Shown in pieces: positions 35,760-43,413 of a DNA stretch of 64,000 bases; position 1 is the stretch's first letter, and every line of letters begins with the position of its first letter. The stretch is from Chersky-806 sp038252255 (GTDB lineage: Bacteria; Actinomycetota; Acidimicrobiia; IMCC26256; JAENVU01), in NCBI GenBank assembly GCA_038252255.1, contig JBBSAM010000019.1, forward strand, positions 1-64,000, in the 5' to 3' direction. A program made the position numbers and the translations under genes. The notes beneath the pieces are model-generated. The model saw nothing but the letters and a program-made list of their open reading frames with translations, was not told the origin of the DNA and ran no database searches.

Positions 35760-36094
35760 GCCGCTCACAGACGAAACATCGACGATCTTCCCGGGCTGGT
35801 CGACAGCCCGGTAGAAGTACCGCCACCGGCCGGCGACCTTCACGTAGGTCTCGTCCAAGAACACCGGTCAACGTCCGAGCAACGGCACGGTCCTGCTGCC
35901 TCGGCGAGCAGCGGCGTGAAGCGCTGGACTCACCGGTAAATGGTGACGTGGTCGACCTCGATCCCGCGCTCGGCAAGGAGCTCCTCGACATCCCGGTATG
36001 AAAGTCCGTACCGCAGGTAGCAGCGGATCGCCAGGCTGATGATCTCCGGTGGGAACCCGGAATCCCGCGAATGCTGGTCTCGGAACTCCCGGCG
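35760..36094 (-). pseudogene. IS6-type transposase remnant
   Basis: Reads RDSGFPPEIISLAIRCYLRY and LSYRDVEELLAERGIEVDHVTIYR, then TGA in place of the expected Trp of YRWVQRF. It continues as VQRFTPLLAEAAGPCRCSDVD, then after a one-base loss at about 35864 (TGGTTC reduced to TGTTC) as FLDETYVKVAGRWRYFYRAVD, which holds the first catalytic Asp. The rest of the DDE domain is missing. One nonsense mutation, one frameshift and a 3' truncation show it is dead. No terminal inverted repeats were recognised. Confidence 0.8.
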
Positions 36095-36135
36095 GGGGAC
36101 AGGAGCGACGAAACGGCATCCGCCACCTTCACCCG

Positions 36136-36537
36136 CTAGCGCAATGAGGTAGAACACCGCGTGTGTCCATCCGTGCGGGCGGTCGGTCTCCAGCCGTTGA
36201 TCAACCTGAGGACATGCAGTGGCACCTTCTGGCGCGACTTGCGAGCCGCGCGACTGCGCAGCCCACGCCGGTAGTACGACCACGCGTCGAGATGGTCGGT
36301 CTCGACGCCCACTTCGACAAGCGTCTGTTCGGGCAGATCGTCGAAGTACAGGTTCTTGCGCAGATGAAGCATGACGACGTCGAGTTCCTCGGGCGCGAAG
36401 ATCTCAAGGTGGCGGGCAGTCTCGCGACGCCGATGGAGGTAGTGCAGCGAGCTCCACGGCTCGTCGAGTAGCCGACACGCTTCCTGAAGGCCGTGAAGGC
36501 TCAATACCGTCGGCAGTGCGTCCTGGTCGATCTCCAC
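36136..36537 (-). CDS. Hypothetical protein, probably a fragment
   Basis: 133 codons beginning MEIDQDALPTVLSLHGLQEACRLLDEPWSSLHYLHRRRETARHL, with EELDVVMLHLRKNLYFDDLPEQTL and a basic middle (YYRRGLRSRAARKSRQ). Composition looks like a real soluble protein, but I recognise no family. It is squeezed between the dead transposase and a tRNA remnant, and the last ~20 residues look out of frame, so it is probably a truncated leftover of a larger gene. Confidence 0.35.
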   Translation of the reverse strand: MEIDQDALPTVLSLHGLQEACRLLDEPWSSLHYLHRRRETARHLEIFAPEELDVVMLHLRKNLYFDDLPEQTLVEVGVETDHLDAWSYYRRGLRSRAARKSRQKVPLHVLRLINGWRPTARTDGHTRCSTSLR

Positions 36538-36703
36538 GCCTAGATCGGCGATCTCCAGCGACGCGACTGGATCGTGCTAACGCGTTGCTAACGAACTCGG
36601 GGAAGCGCAACCGATTCAGCTGGACCTCCTGGACGGTTGGTATGCGAAAGGGCTGACGACAGGGACGCCGCGCATCCACGCCGACGTGACGGACGATCTC
36701 GCC

Positions 36704-36763
36704 GCGGCTTAAACCCGCCGGCCTCCTCGGGGGCGTACAGGTTCGAATCCTGTTCCGGGCACC
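36704..36763 (+). pseudogene. tRNA-Leu (UAA) 3' remnant
   Basis: It starts at the anticodon arm, with a GCGG/CCGC stem and loop CTTAAAC (anticodon TAA). A long variable arm (GGCCTCCTCGGGGGC), the T-arm ACAGGTTCGAATCCTGT and the 3' acceptor strand with ACC follow. The acceptor 5' strand and D-arm are absent upstream, so it is not a complete tRNA. Such 3' portions are the usual attachment-site scars of integrative elements. Confidence 0.65.
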
Positions 36764-36798
36764 GGAGACGTTGAGCTTCAGCGCGGGTGCGTCAGTCT

Positions 36799-36860
36799 TC
36801 AACCAAGTGGTTGACAACGCTAGGGACCTCGGCGTACGTTGTCTTCAACCATTCAGTTGA
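36799..36860. promoter_or_regulatory. Tandem ArsR-type operators
   Basis: TCAACCA-AG-TGGTTGA at 36799-36814 is a perfect 7-bp inverted repeat; TCAACCA-TT-CAGTTGA at 36845-36860 is a second copy with two mismatches in the right arm. Both precede the ArsR gene (GTG at 36876), the second ending 15 bp before it and partly overlapping the ribosome-binding site region. This motif type is common for ArsR regulators paired with SRPBCC proteins. Confidence 0.65.
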
Positions 36861-36875
36861 GCAAGGAGGTCGTCC

Positions 36876-37247
36876 GTGGACGACGACCAACTGTCGCGAG
36901 TCTTCGCTGCCCTCGCCGATCCCACGAGGCGCGACATGGTGGCCCGCCTCGCCGTCGGCGACGCCACCGTCGGGCAGCTGGCCGATCCCTACGACGTCTC
37001 CGTCCAAGCGGTGTCCAAGCACATCAAGGTGCTCGCCGACGCCGGCCTCGTCAGCCAGAGCAAGGACGCCCAGCGCCGACCGTGCCACCTCGAGGCGGAG
37101 GTCTTCGACCTGATGACGAAGTGGATCGAGCGGTACCGCGAACAGGCCCAGGAGCGCTACGCGCGCCTCGATTCCCTCCTCGACGAGATGCGCGGCGACG
37201 AACGACGCACCGACCACCGGAACCGACAGCAAGGAGCAGCGTCATGA
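36876..37247 (+). CDS. ArsR-family regulator
   Basis: 123 aa from a GTG start with GGAGGT upstream. The ArsR winged helix is clear: VFAALADPTRRDMVARLAVGDATVGQLADPYDVSVQAVSKHIKVLADAGLV. No CxC metal site is seen, so it belongs to the non-metal group that regulates a partner SRPBCC (AHSA1-like) gene, which starts 4 nt inside its end (ATGA). It is presumably autoregulated through the tandem operators just upstream. Confidence 0.9.
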   Translation: MDDDQLSRVFAALADPTRRDMVARLAVGDATVGQLADPYDVSVQAVSKHIKVLADAGLVSQSKDAQRRPCHLEAEVFDLMTKWIERYREQAQERYARLDSLLDEMRGDERRTDHRNRQQGAAS

Positions 37248-37732
37248 GCGTCGCCAGCAACCGCCACCAGGTCTCGATCGAAGCCGACCCCACCCTGCCG
37301 ATCATCCGCATAACCCGCGACTTCGACGCCACTCCGGCGGAGCTGATGCGGGCCCACACCGATCCCGAGTTGTTCGCCCGCTGGGTCGGGCCGAACGGGA
37401 TGGAAACCGAGATCCTCGACTGGGAGGCGAGGACGGGCGGCCGCTGGCGTTACGTCGCGCGACGCGACGGCGTGGAGTACGGCTTTCACGGTTGCTTCCA
37501 CGAGGTCGGTGACGACAGCATCGTGCAGACCTTCACGTTCGACGGTCAGCCCGACGACGTCGCGCTCGAGACGCTGCGGTTCGAGGACCTCGGCGACGGC
37601 CGCACCCGCCTGCACGCGCAGTCACTGGTGGATAGCTTCGAGGGCCGCGACCAGTGGCTGGCCTCGGGCATGGAGACCGGCGTCGACGAGGGCTACGCCA
37701 AGCTCGGCGCGCTCGTCGCGGAGCTCCGATGA
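37244..37732 (+). CDS. SRPBCC (AHSA1-like) ligand-binding protein
   Basis: 162 aa. The START/Bet v 1-like fold is seen as IIRITRDFDATPAELMRAHTDPELFARWVGPNG at the start, GGRWRYVARRDG and a long C-terminal helix GMETGVDEGYAKLGALVAEL. It binds hydrophobic ligands; the substrate is unknown. It is the middle gene of an operon: ArsR overlaps its start and the DinB-type gene overlaps its end, both as ATGA. Confidence 0.88.
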   Translation: MSVASNRHQVSIEADPTLPIIRITRDFDATPAELMRAHTDPELFARWVGPNGMETEILDWEARTGGRWRYVARRDGVEYGFHGCFHEVGDDSIVQTFTFDGQPDDVALETLRFEDLGDGRTRLHAQSLVDSFEGRDQWLASGMETGVDEGYAKLGALVAELR

Positions 37733-38283
37733 GTGGCTCGGCTGACGAGCACCGGGGCGTTGCCGGTGCGTTCACCGCGACCGTCGAGGGCACTGATCCG
37801 GGGGCGTGGGACCGGCCGGCGCCGGTGGAGGGTTGGGTCGCGCGCGACGTCGTTCGTCACCTCGTCGAGTGGTTCCCGGCGTTCCTCGACGGAACGGTCG
37901 GGGTCGCATTGCCCGCGGGTCCGTCGGTCGACGAGGACCCTGTCGGCGCCTGGCGCGCCCAGACCGACGCGGTGCAGGCGCTGCTCGACGACCCGGACAC
38001 CGCCGACCGCGAGCACGATTTCCCACACATCGGCCGGATGTCGCTCGGGCAAGCGACCGACATGATCTACACCAGCGACGTGTTCCTGCATCGCTGGGAT
38101 CTGGCCCGAGCCACCGGCCAGCACGAGACGCTGGACTCGGAGAAGTGCGCCGCGATGCTCGAAGGCATGCTGCCGATGGACGAGGCGTTGCGACAGAGCG
38201 GCCAGTACGGGCCGCGCGTCCACGTCCCGGACGACGCAGATGTCCAGACCAGGCTGCTGGCGTTCATCGGTCGTACCCCATAG
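37729..38283 (+). CDS. Maleylpyruvate isomerase/DinB-like mycothiol-dependent family protein
   Basis: 184 aa. The four-helix DinB-like fold is indicated by GAFTATVEGTDPGAWDRPAPVEGWVARDVVRHLVEWFPAFL, and a second His-containing segment (DVFLHRWDLARATGQ) supplies the rest of a 3-His metal site of the TIGR03086/MDMPI type. Members are mycothiol-dependent transferases or isomerases. Co-expressed with ArsR and SRPBCC, perhaps for detoxifying a hydrophobic compound. Confidence 0.8.
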   Translation: MSGSADEHRGVAGAFTATVEGTDPGAWDRPAPVEGWVARDVVRHLVEWFPAFLDGTVGVALPAGPSVDEDPVGAWRAQTDAVQALLDDPDTADREHDFPHIGRMSLGQATDMIYTSDVFLHRWDLARATGQHETLDSEKCAAMLEGMLPMDEALRQSGQYGPRVHVPDDADVQTRLLAFIGRTP

Positions 38284-38377
38284 ACGTCTGTCACAGAAAC
38301 GGCAGCAGTGGAGCGGATCGAAACCGTAGAAGCCGAGTGAGGCAGACGACGGGTGCTTCGTCGACGAGACTCTCGCG

Positions 38378-38878
38378 GTGGCCACCGTGCGAGATGCATG
38401 CCCAACCGATGCAGACGCCGTCGAGGCGGTGTGGACCGCCGTTGCCGCAGAGGGCGAGTGGATCGGTACCGAGCTCCCGCTTCGCTCGGGATGGGGTGAT
38501 CGCTTCCAGGCCGCGCTTTCCGCCCCTGAATCGTCCTGGTTCGTCGCCGAGGTGGGAGGGCACGTCGTCGGCGGCGTCTTCGTCCAGGACACGCAGGACG
38601 TCGCCCACCTCGGGATGGCCATCCTCGAGCGCAATCGGGGAGCCGGACTCGGCCGGTCGCTGCTGAACGCAGCGGTGGGCTGGGCGCGCGATCGCGGGTG
38701 TCACAAGGTGACCCTTGAGGTGTGGCCCCACAACACCGGCGCCCGCCGCCTCTACGAGAGTGGCGGGTTCGCGGAAGAGGGCTACCTCAAGCGTCACTAC
38801 AGACGGAAGAGCGGCGCGCTGTGGGACGCGGTCGTCATGGCATTGATCCTCGACGACGAGTCGCCCGGGCGCCCGTAA
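38378..38878 (+). CDS. GNAT-family N-acetyltransferase
   Basis: 166 aa from a GTG start (VATVRDACPTDADAVEAVW). The acetyl-CoA loop is LGMAILERNRGAGLGRSLLNAAVGWARDRG, followed by VTLEVWPHNTGARRLYESGGFAEEGYLKRHY. This is close to RimI/ribosomal or antibiotic-modifying acetyltransferases; the acceptor cannot be read from sequence. It stands alone between the DinB operon and a convergent DinB gene. Confidence 0.88.
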   Translation: MATVRDACPTDADAVEAVWTAVAAEGEWIGTELPLRSGWGDRFQAALSAPESSWFVAEVGGHVVGGVFVQDTQDVAHLGMAILERNRGAGLGRSLLNAAVGWARDRGCHKVTLEVWPHNTGARRLYESGGFAEEGYLKRHYRRKSGALWDAVVMALILDDESPGRP

Positions 38879-38902
38879 ACGAAACTTGTCGTCCGGCCGG
38901 CG

Positions 38903-39490
38903 TCAGGGGGCTCGACCTGCTTGAAGCGCCGCGTCCTCGACCTTGCTCCGATAGGTCTTCCACCAGGCTTCGTCACCCGGCGGGAGATTGGACCACCGAC
39001 GATCAGCCCCGACGGCGCCATCGATCGACTCGCGCAGGATGTCGGCGTGGCCGGCGTGGCGATAGATGTCGACGATCACGTGCACCAGCGCCCGATGCAG
39101 CGAGAGCTCGCGTTCGCCCTCCGGCCACCACGGCACGTCACCGATGGCCTCCAACGGAAGTGCGTCGATCGTCGCGTCGGAATGAGCCCACACCCGGCGA
39201 CAGAACTCCACGACGCGATCCTTCGTCTCGCTGGGCCTCACCCACATGTCACCGTTCGGTTCGCCATCCTGCATCCAGGCCGGCGGCTCTGGGAACGGCC
39301 GGCCGAACACCGATCCGAAGTAGCCGGTCTCGATGCTGGCGACATGCTGGAGCAGACCGAGCAAATTCGTTCCCGTCGGCGCCAACGGTCGGCGGATGTC
39401 GTACTCGGACAGCCCGTCGAGCTTCCAGAGCATCACCTCGCGACCCGACCGCAGGTATTCGTGCAGATCTGCCTTGGGATCGAACACCAC
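38903..39490 (-). CDS. DinB/DUF664 family protein
   Basis: About 195 aa from the GTG at 39490 (VVFDPKADLHEYLRSGREVMLWKLDGLSEYDIRRPLAPTGTNLLGLLQHVASIETGYFG). The His of LLQHVASIE and the later RALVHVIVDIYRHAGHADILRE give the 3-His metal site of the DinB superfamily (DUF664 type, common in actinobacteria). There is no clear ribosome-binding site, so the exact start is uncertain. It converges on the GNAT gene and diverges from the MerR-PP2C gene. Confidence 0.8.
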   Translation of the reverse strand: MVFDPKADLHEYLRSGREVMLWKLDGLSEYDIRRPLAPTGTNLLGLLQHVASIETGYFGSVFGRPFPEPPAWMQDGEPNGDMWVRPSETKDRVVEFCRRVWAHSDATIDALPLEAIGDVPWWPEGERELSLHRALVHVIVDIYRHAGHADILRESIDGAVGADRRWSNLPPGDEAWWKTYRSKVEDAALQAGRAP

Positions 39491-39604
39491 CGACGCAGTC
39501 TGGCAGCGCGGACGAGCATCCCGGAAGTGAAGCTCGGAGCCGGCGTTCGAGGGCGCCAGCGCAGCGACCCGGCCGCCTCCACTCGACGGGTCCCGTGGGC
39601 GGGG

Positions 39605-39634
39605 CTTGACTCTCACCGTGGGGGAGGGCCCATC
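39605..39634 (+). promoter_or_regulatory. Putative MerR-type promoter/operator
   Basis: TTGACT is followed by CTCACCGTGGGGGAG, an imperfect inverted repeat filling a long spacer before a CATCCT-like -10. This is the layout used by TipA/BmrR-type MerR regulators for autoregulation. It lies directly before the MerR-PP2C gene. Confidence 0.45.
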
Positions 39635-39642
39635 CTCTGTTG

Positions 39643-40722
39643 ATGGACGATCTGATGCCGATCGGCGTGTTCGCCGAGCGGTCGGGACTGTCGCCGAAGC
39701 GCCTTCGCAGCTACGCAGCCGCGGGCCTTCTCGTGCCGGCCGCGGTCGATGACGAATCGGGCTACCGGTATTACGCGCCGGGCCAACTTCTCGAAGCGCG
39801 GGTGATTGATGCGCTTCGACGCGCCGATGTTCCCGTCGCGGAGATCCTCACCCTGATGCTCGACCCGTCGGCGCGTCGCCTCGACGAATGGGAGCGAAGG
39901 GTCGAGCTCCACGGTGTTGAACGCCGAGAGGCCCTTCGACAGGCTCGGGACCTCCTCGCAGTCGGTCACGGGTCCGACGCGCCAGACGCAACCGCCGACA
40001 CCGGACAGGAGACGTCGATGTACCTCAACGCAGTCACGTGTAGTGATGTCGGCCGGGTGAGGGAACGGAACGAGGATCGAGCCGTCGGAACTGATCGGCT
40101 GCTCGCCGTGGCCGATGGGATGGGCGGTCCTCCCGGTGGCGACATTGCGGCGAGCACGGCGGTCGCGGTCGTCGAGGCGGCGTTTGGCGGTCGTTCGCTC
40201 GATGAGCTCGCGGCGGGTGTACGGGCCTCCAATGCAGCCGTGTTCGAACGTGCACTCGATGATCGGCGGCTCGAAGGTATGGGAACGACGCTGTGCGCGG
40301 TCGGGCTCACCGACTCCGGTGAGCTCGCGGTGGTCAACGTTGGTGACAGCCGTGCCTACCGGCTGCGAGAGGGGTCGCTCGAGCAGTTGACGACCGACCA
40401 CTCGCTCACCGCCGAGCTCGTTCGGCAGGGCAGGCTGCGCGCGGACGAGGCCGTTGATCATCCGGAGCGCGCGATCCTCACTCGCGCGCTCGGCGTCGGT
40501 CCCAGCGTCGACGTCGATAGGGAACTCCACGCGGTCATGGCCGGTGACCGGTTGTTGTTGTGCAGCGACGGCCTCTGGAGCGAAGTCGCCGACGACGATC
40601 TTCGAAGGTCGATCGAATCGGGCGGCGATCTCGACTCAGTCGCCCGTGCCGTGGTGGATCACGCCCTGGCAGCCGGCGGAAGCGACAACATCACCGTCGT
40701 CGTTGCCGAGGTCCTGGCCTGA
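39643..40722 (+). CDS. MerR DNA-binding domain fused to PP2C-type Ser/Thr phosphatase
   Basis: 359 aa. Residues ~4-105 are a MerR winged helix and dimerisation helix (IGVFAERSGLSPKRLRSYAAAGLLVPAAVDDESGYRYY, then DALRRADVPVAEIL). After a ~15-residue linker, residues ~127-358 are a complete PP2C: CSDVGRVRERNEDRAVG, AVADGMGGPPGGDIAA, VVNVGDSRAYRLREG, DRLLLCSDGLWSEV and GSDNITVVVAE, keeping the metal-binding Asp residues. In known families each half occurs with other partners. The fusion suggests a promoter-bound phosphatase or a MerR sensor that reads phosphorylation. Its own promoter has a MerR-like operator. Confidence 0.88.
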   Translation: MDDLMPIGVFAERSGLSPKRLRSYAAAGLLVPAAVDDESGYRYYAPGQLLEARVIDALRRADVPVAEILTLMLDPSARRLDEWERRVELHGVERREALRQARDLLAVGHGSDAPDATADTGQETSMYLNAVTCSDVGRVRERNEDRAVGTDRLLAVADGMGGPPGGDIAASTAVAVVEAAFGGRSLDELAAGVRASNAAVFERALDDRRLEGMGTTLCAVGLTDSGELAVVNVGDSRAYRLREGSLEQLTTDHSLTAELVRQGRLRADEAVDHPERAILTRALGVGPSVDVDRELHAVMAGDRLLLCSDGLWSEVADDDLRRSIESGGDLDSVARAVVDHALAAGGSDNITVVVAEVLA

Positions 40723-40827
40723 TCGGTAGATCCTTCGCCGTTTCTCAACGCAGATGTGCGCCTCTCGCCGACGCGTACAACCGGTGTTTCCGGGGCAGCG
40801 CGCCGGTGTCTTCACAGCGACCGGTTG

Positions 40828-41478
40828 CTAAGCGTACGCCAGGTACTTGCCCGCGACGTCGGGAACCTGCAACTCGAATCGCCGCCGTAGATCGGTGCCC
40901 TCGATCGTCGCTACTTGTTGCTCGAACTGCTCATTCGTCACGATGACCGGAGCTTTGAAACTCCAATCCCGCTCGAACCACCTCAGCAGCGAATCCAACA
41001 AGACGCGGTCAAGATCCTCGGGCAACCTTGACTTCCTCACCCAGAAGAAGACCGTGGCGTCGCAGTTTGACCACTGATCGGCACCAGTGGTGGTCACCTG
41101 CACACCTGCGAACATCTTTGCGTTGGGCGGCAGTACATAGACACACCCGAGGCACTCGGTCTGATCGAGGTTCATCACCGTGTAGGTGAAGGCGTCGCCG
41201 TTGGCATGTTGCCGTTCGTGCTTCAGCAGATCTTCTCTGTTGGCTTCGACGGTGAAGTCGTCCTCGGGCCACGTCGACTGCTCCCACTTGCGCAGGAACT
41301 CCCTGCTCTCCATCACAGCGTCGTAGTCGAGCTCGGCATCGGAAGCCAGCAACGGCCTCAAGACGAACTGCCGGGTCTTCAAACCCGCGGGAGCGCTGAT
41401 CTCCAGTTCACTGAACACGAATGCGATCGTACGCGGCCCGACCGGGAAGTCACCACGGGTATCGATGTGCACCATCAT
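40828..41478 (-). CDS. GNAT-like acetyltransferase
   Basis: About 216 aa. A GNAT/RimJ-like layout is suggested by RQFVLRPLLASDAELDYDAVMESREFLRKW, TYTVMNLDQTECLGCVYVLPPN and FFWVRKSRLPEDLDRVLLDSLLRWFE. The usual R/Q-x-x-G-x-G/A CoA loop is modified (RKSRLPEDL), so activity is uncertain. Two adjacent ATGs (41478 and 41475) are possible starts; I see no strong ribosome-binding site. Confidence 0.65.
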   Translation of the reverse strand: MMVHIDTRGDFPVGPRTIAFVFSELEISAPAGLKTRQFVLRPLLASDAELDYDAVMESREFLRKWEQSTWPEDDFTVEANREDLLKHERQHANGDAFTYTVMNLDQTECLGCVYVLPPNAKMFAGVQVTTTGADQWSNCDATVFFWVRKSRLPEDLDRVLLDSLLRWFERDWSFKAPVIVTNEQFEQQVATIEGTDLRRRFELQVPDVAGKYLAYA

Positions 41479-41639
41479 GCGCAGCGAAGAGCCGACGACG
41501 TGAGATCCTGCTAAACGCCGTGCGAACGAAGTCGGCGCGACGGGATCGCGCGACGTGGACGCTGTGCACACGCACTGGCGCGGAGTTGCCGTTCAGGCGG
41601 TGGCGACGGATTCCAGCGCGAGCAGAAGACGAACATGTC

Positions 41640-41699
41640 GCGGCCTAGACCCTCCGGTCCCCTCGGGGACGCACAGGTTCGAATCCTGTTCCGGGCACC
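41640..41699 (+). pseudogene. tRNA-Leu (UAG) 3' remnant
   Basis: Anticodon loop CCTAGAC (anticodon TAG, but C instead of the universal U33, and a mismatched stem), variable arm GGTCCCCTCGGGGAC, T-arm and 3' acceptor with ACC. The 5' half is absent. The last 28 bases (from 41673, extending one base beyond the remnant to 41700) are identical to 36737-36764, forming a direct repeat 4.9 kb apart. Confidence 0.6.
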
Positions 41700-41822
41700 G
41701 TTGACCCCCGCGCCGGCCGGCCGGTCATCCTGCACGACACGTGGTCTGAGCAGGGGAACCCGTGTGGGAGCACAGCCGCAGTAGCCCCGTCATGGTTCAT
41801 CTACCGCGCTCGCGAGTGCTCT

Positions 41823-43043
41823 TCACGACTCGACGATCTCCGGTGGCGCCGCGAACCACGCGGACCCGAAGAGCAGCGCGATGGCCAAGACGGCGACGAC
41901 GATGCCGGACACGATGAAGGGGACGTGGCCGGTGCCGTGCCACGCGAGCCCGGCCCAGACGCCGGCGATGAGCAATCCGAACCCGCTCACGGCCGCGTGG
42001 ATCCCCAGCGCGGTGCCCCGCGTCGAGGCGGGCACGAGATCGGCGACCCACGCGCGGCTGACCCCGTCGGTCAGCGCCGTGTACGCGCCGTAGAGCGGCA
42101 GCAGGACCCACACCCAACCGGCCGACTGGGTGAAGCCGAACCCGAGGTACGTGAGCGCGAAGACCACGAGACCGACCGCGAACACCGTCCGGCGGTCGAG
42201 CCGGTCCGACACCACGCCCGCCGGGTAGCTCAGGGCCGCGTACGTCAGGTTGTACAGCACGTAGACGAGCGCGACTCCGGAGAACCCGAGGCCGAGGTCC
42301 TTGGCTCGCAACAGCAGCAGCGTGTCGGGGAAGTTGACGAGTCCGAAGATCGCGACGAACGCGATGAGCCGCCAGAACCGGCGCGGGAGGCCTCGGGTGG
42401 ACCACGGCTGACCCTTCCCGAGGTGCGGGTGCGGACGTTCGCGGATGAGGAAGACGAAGCCGACGCTGAGGACCGCCGGGATGATCGCGATCCAGAGCAG
42501 CGGCCGGAACCGTTGTCCCACGAGCTCGTAGAGCCCGAGGCCGATCAGCGGTCCGACGACCGCGCCGGCGGTGTCCGCGGCACGATGGAAGCCGAAGGCG
42601 CGGCCGCGGTTCGCGGGTGTCGTCTCGTCCGCGATGATCGCGTCGCGGGGCGGCCCGCGCAGGCCCTTGCCGACGCGGTCGGTCACGCGCGAGACGAGCA
42701 CCATCGGCCATGCGCCCGCCAGTGCGAGGAGGAGCTTGCCGACCGCCGACCCGCTGTAGCCCGCGGCGACGAGCGGCCGCCGATGACGCAGGTCGGCCAG
42801 GCGGCCGGACACCGCCTTCATCGCCGACGCCGTCCCGTCCGCGAGCCCTTCGATGAGTCCGAGGACCGCGGGTGGGGCGCCGAGCACGCCGGTCACGAAG
42901 AACGGCAGCACCGGATACAGGATCTCGGATGCCGTGTCCTGGAGGAACGACACCAGTGAGACGACGTAGACGTTGCGGCTCAGCCTCTCCCGTCGCGGAG
43001 AGGCGGTGTCCGGCGTGTCGCTCGGCGGCTCAGACGACGGCAA
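41823..43043 (-). CDS. MFS transporter
   Basis: 406 aa with about 12 membrane segments. The MFS loop 2-3 motif appears as GRLADLRHRRPLVAAGYSG and is repeated in the second half as GVVSDRLDRRTVFAVGLVV. A soluble N-terminal ~20 residues precedes RNVYVVSLVSFLQDTASEILYPVLPFFVTGVLG, a start typical of the YxxM/DHA1-like subgroup often annotated as efflux. The substrate cannot be told. It lies between the tRNA remnant and a decayed glycosyltransferase. Confidence 0.9.
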   Translation of the reverse strand: MPSSEPPSDTPDTASPRRERLSRNVYVVSLVSFLQDTASEILYPVLPFFVTGVLGAPPAVLGLIEGLADGTASAMKAVSGRLADLRHRRPLVAAGYSGSAVGKLLLALAGAWPMVLVSRVTDRVGKGLRGPPRDAIIADETTPANRGRAFGFHRAADTAGAVVGPLIGLGLYELVGQRFRPLLWIAIIPAVLSVGFVFLIRERPHPHLGKGQPWSTRGLPRRFWRLIAFVAIFGLVNFPDTLLLLRAKDLGLGFSGVALVYVLYNLTYAALSYPAGVVSDRLDRRTVFAVGLVVFALTYLGFGFTQSAGWVWVLLPLYGAYTALTDGVSRAWVADLVPASTRGTALGIHAAVSGFGLLIAGVWAGLAWHGTGHVPFIVSGIVVAVLAIALLFGSAWFAAPPEIVES

Positions 43044-43149
43044 CGAGGCCTCGGTCGCGCCGGGCGCGTGTCCGTGCGCGATGGACGCGATCTGACGGCC
43101 GCCGAAGCCGACGAGTCCCGATCTGGGCCGGGTGGGTCACCACGAGGTC

Positions 43150-43340
43150 CGTTTGGGACGCGCTCGCTTCGAGGTCTCGAGCTGGTACCAACTCGATCCC
43201 GGCTTCGCTCACGATGTTCTGCCACGCCGGCGACGCGCCGCCCCGGACGTCATGGCCGCCACGCCGGAGTTCACCGCGGCTCCGACGAAGGGGAAGAGGT
43301 CGCCCCGAGAGCCCATCGTCGCGAACAGGATCGACGCCAC
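43150..43340 (-). pseudogene. UGT-type glycosyltransferase N-terminal remnant
   Basis: From the GTG at 43340 the frame reads ASILFATMGSRGDLFPFVGAAV, the classic start of MGT/UGT glycosyltransferases. After a frameshift near 43230 another frame continues WQNIVSEAGIELVPARDLEAS. The sugar-nucleotide domain is missing. It is a dead fragment between the MFS and sulfotransferase genes. Confidence 0.55.
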
Positions 43341-43413
43341 CCTGCCACCCTATGACCACGCCTCAGAACGCCCCGAGCCCGGCGCCGGTCTCGCGTTGCG
43401 GCACGCTGGGGTG

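Noticed and set aside
36404..36817. Leftward frame with a GARNRIRTC motif over the tRNA remnant
   Set aside because: This motif is the well-known antisense reading of tRNA 3' ends; it is not a protein gene. The same holds at 41511-41735.
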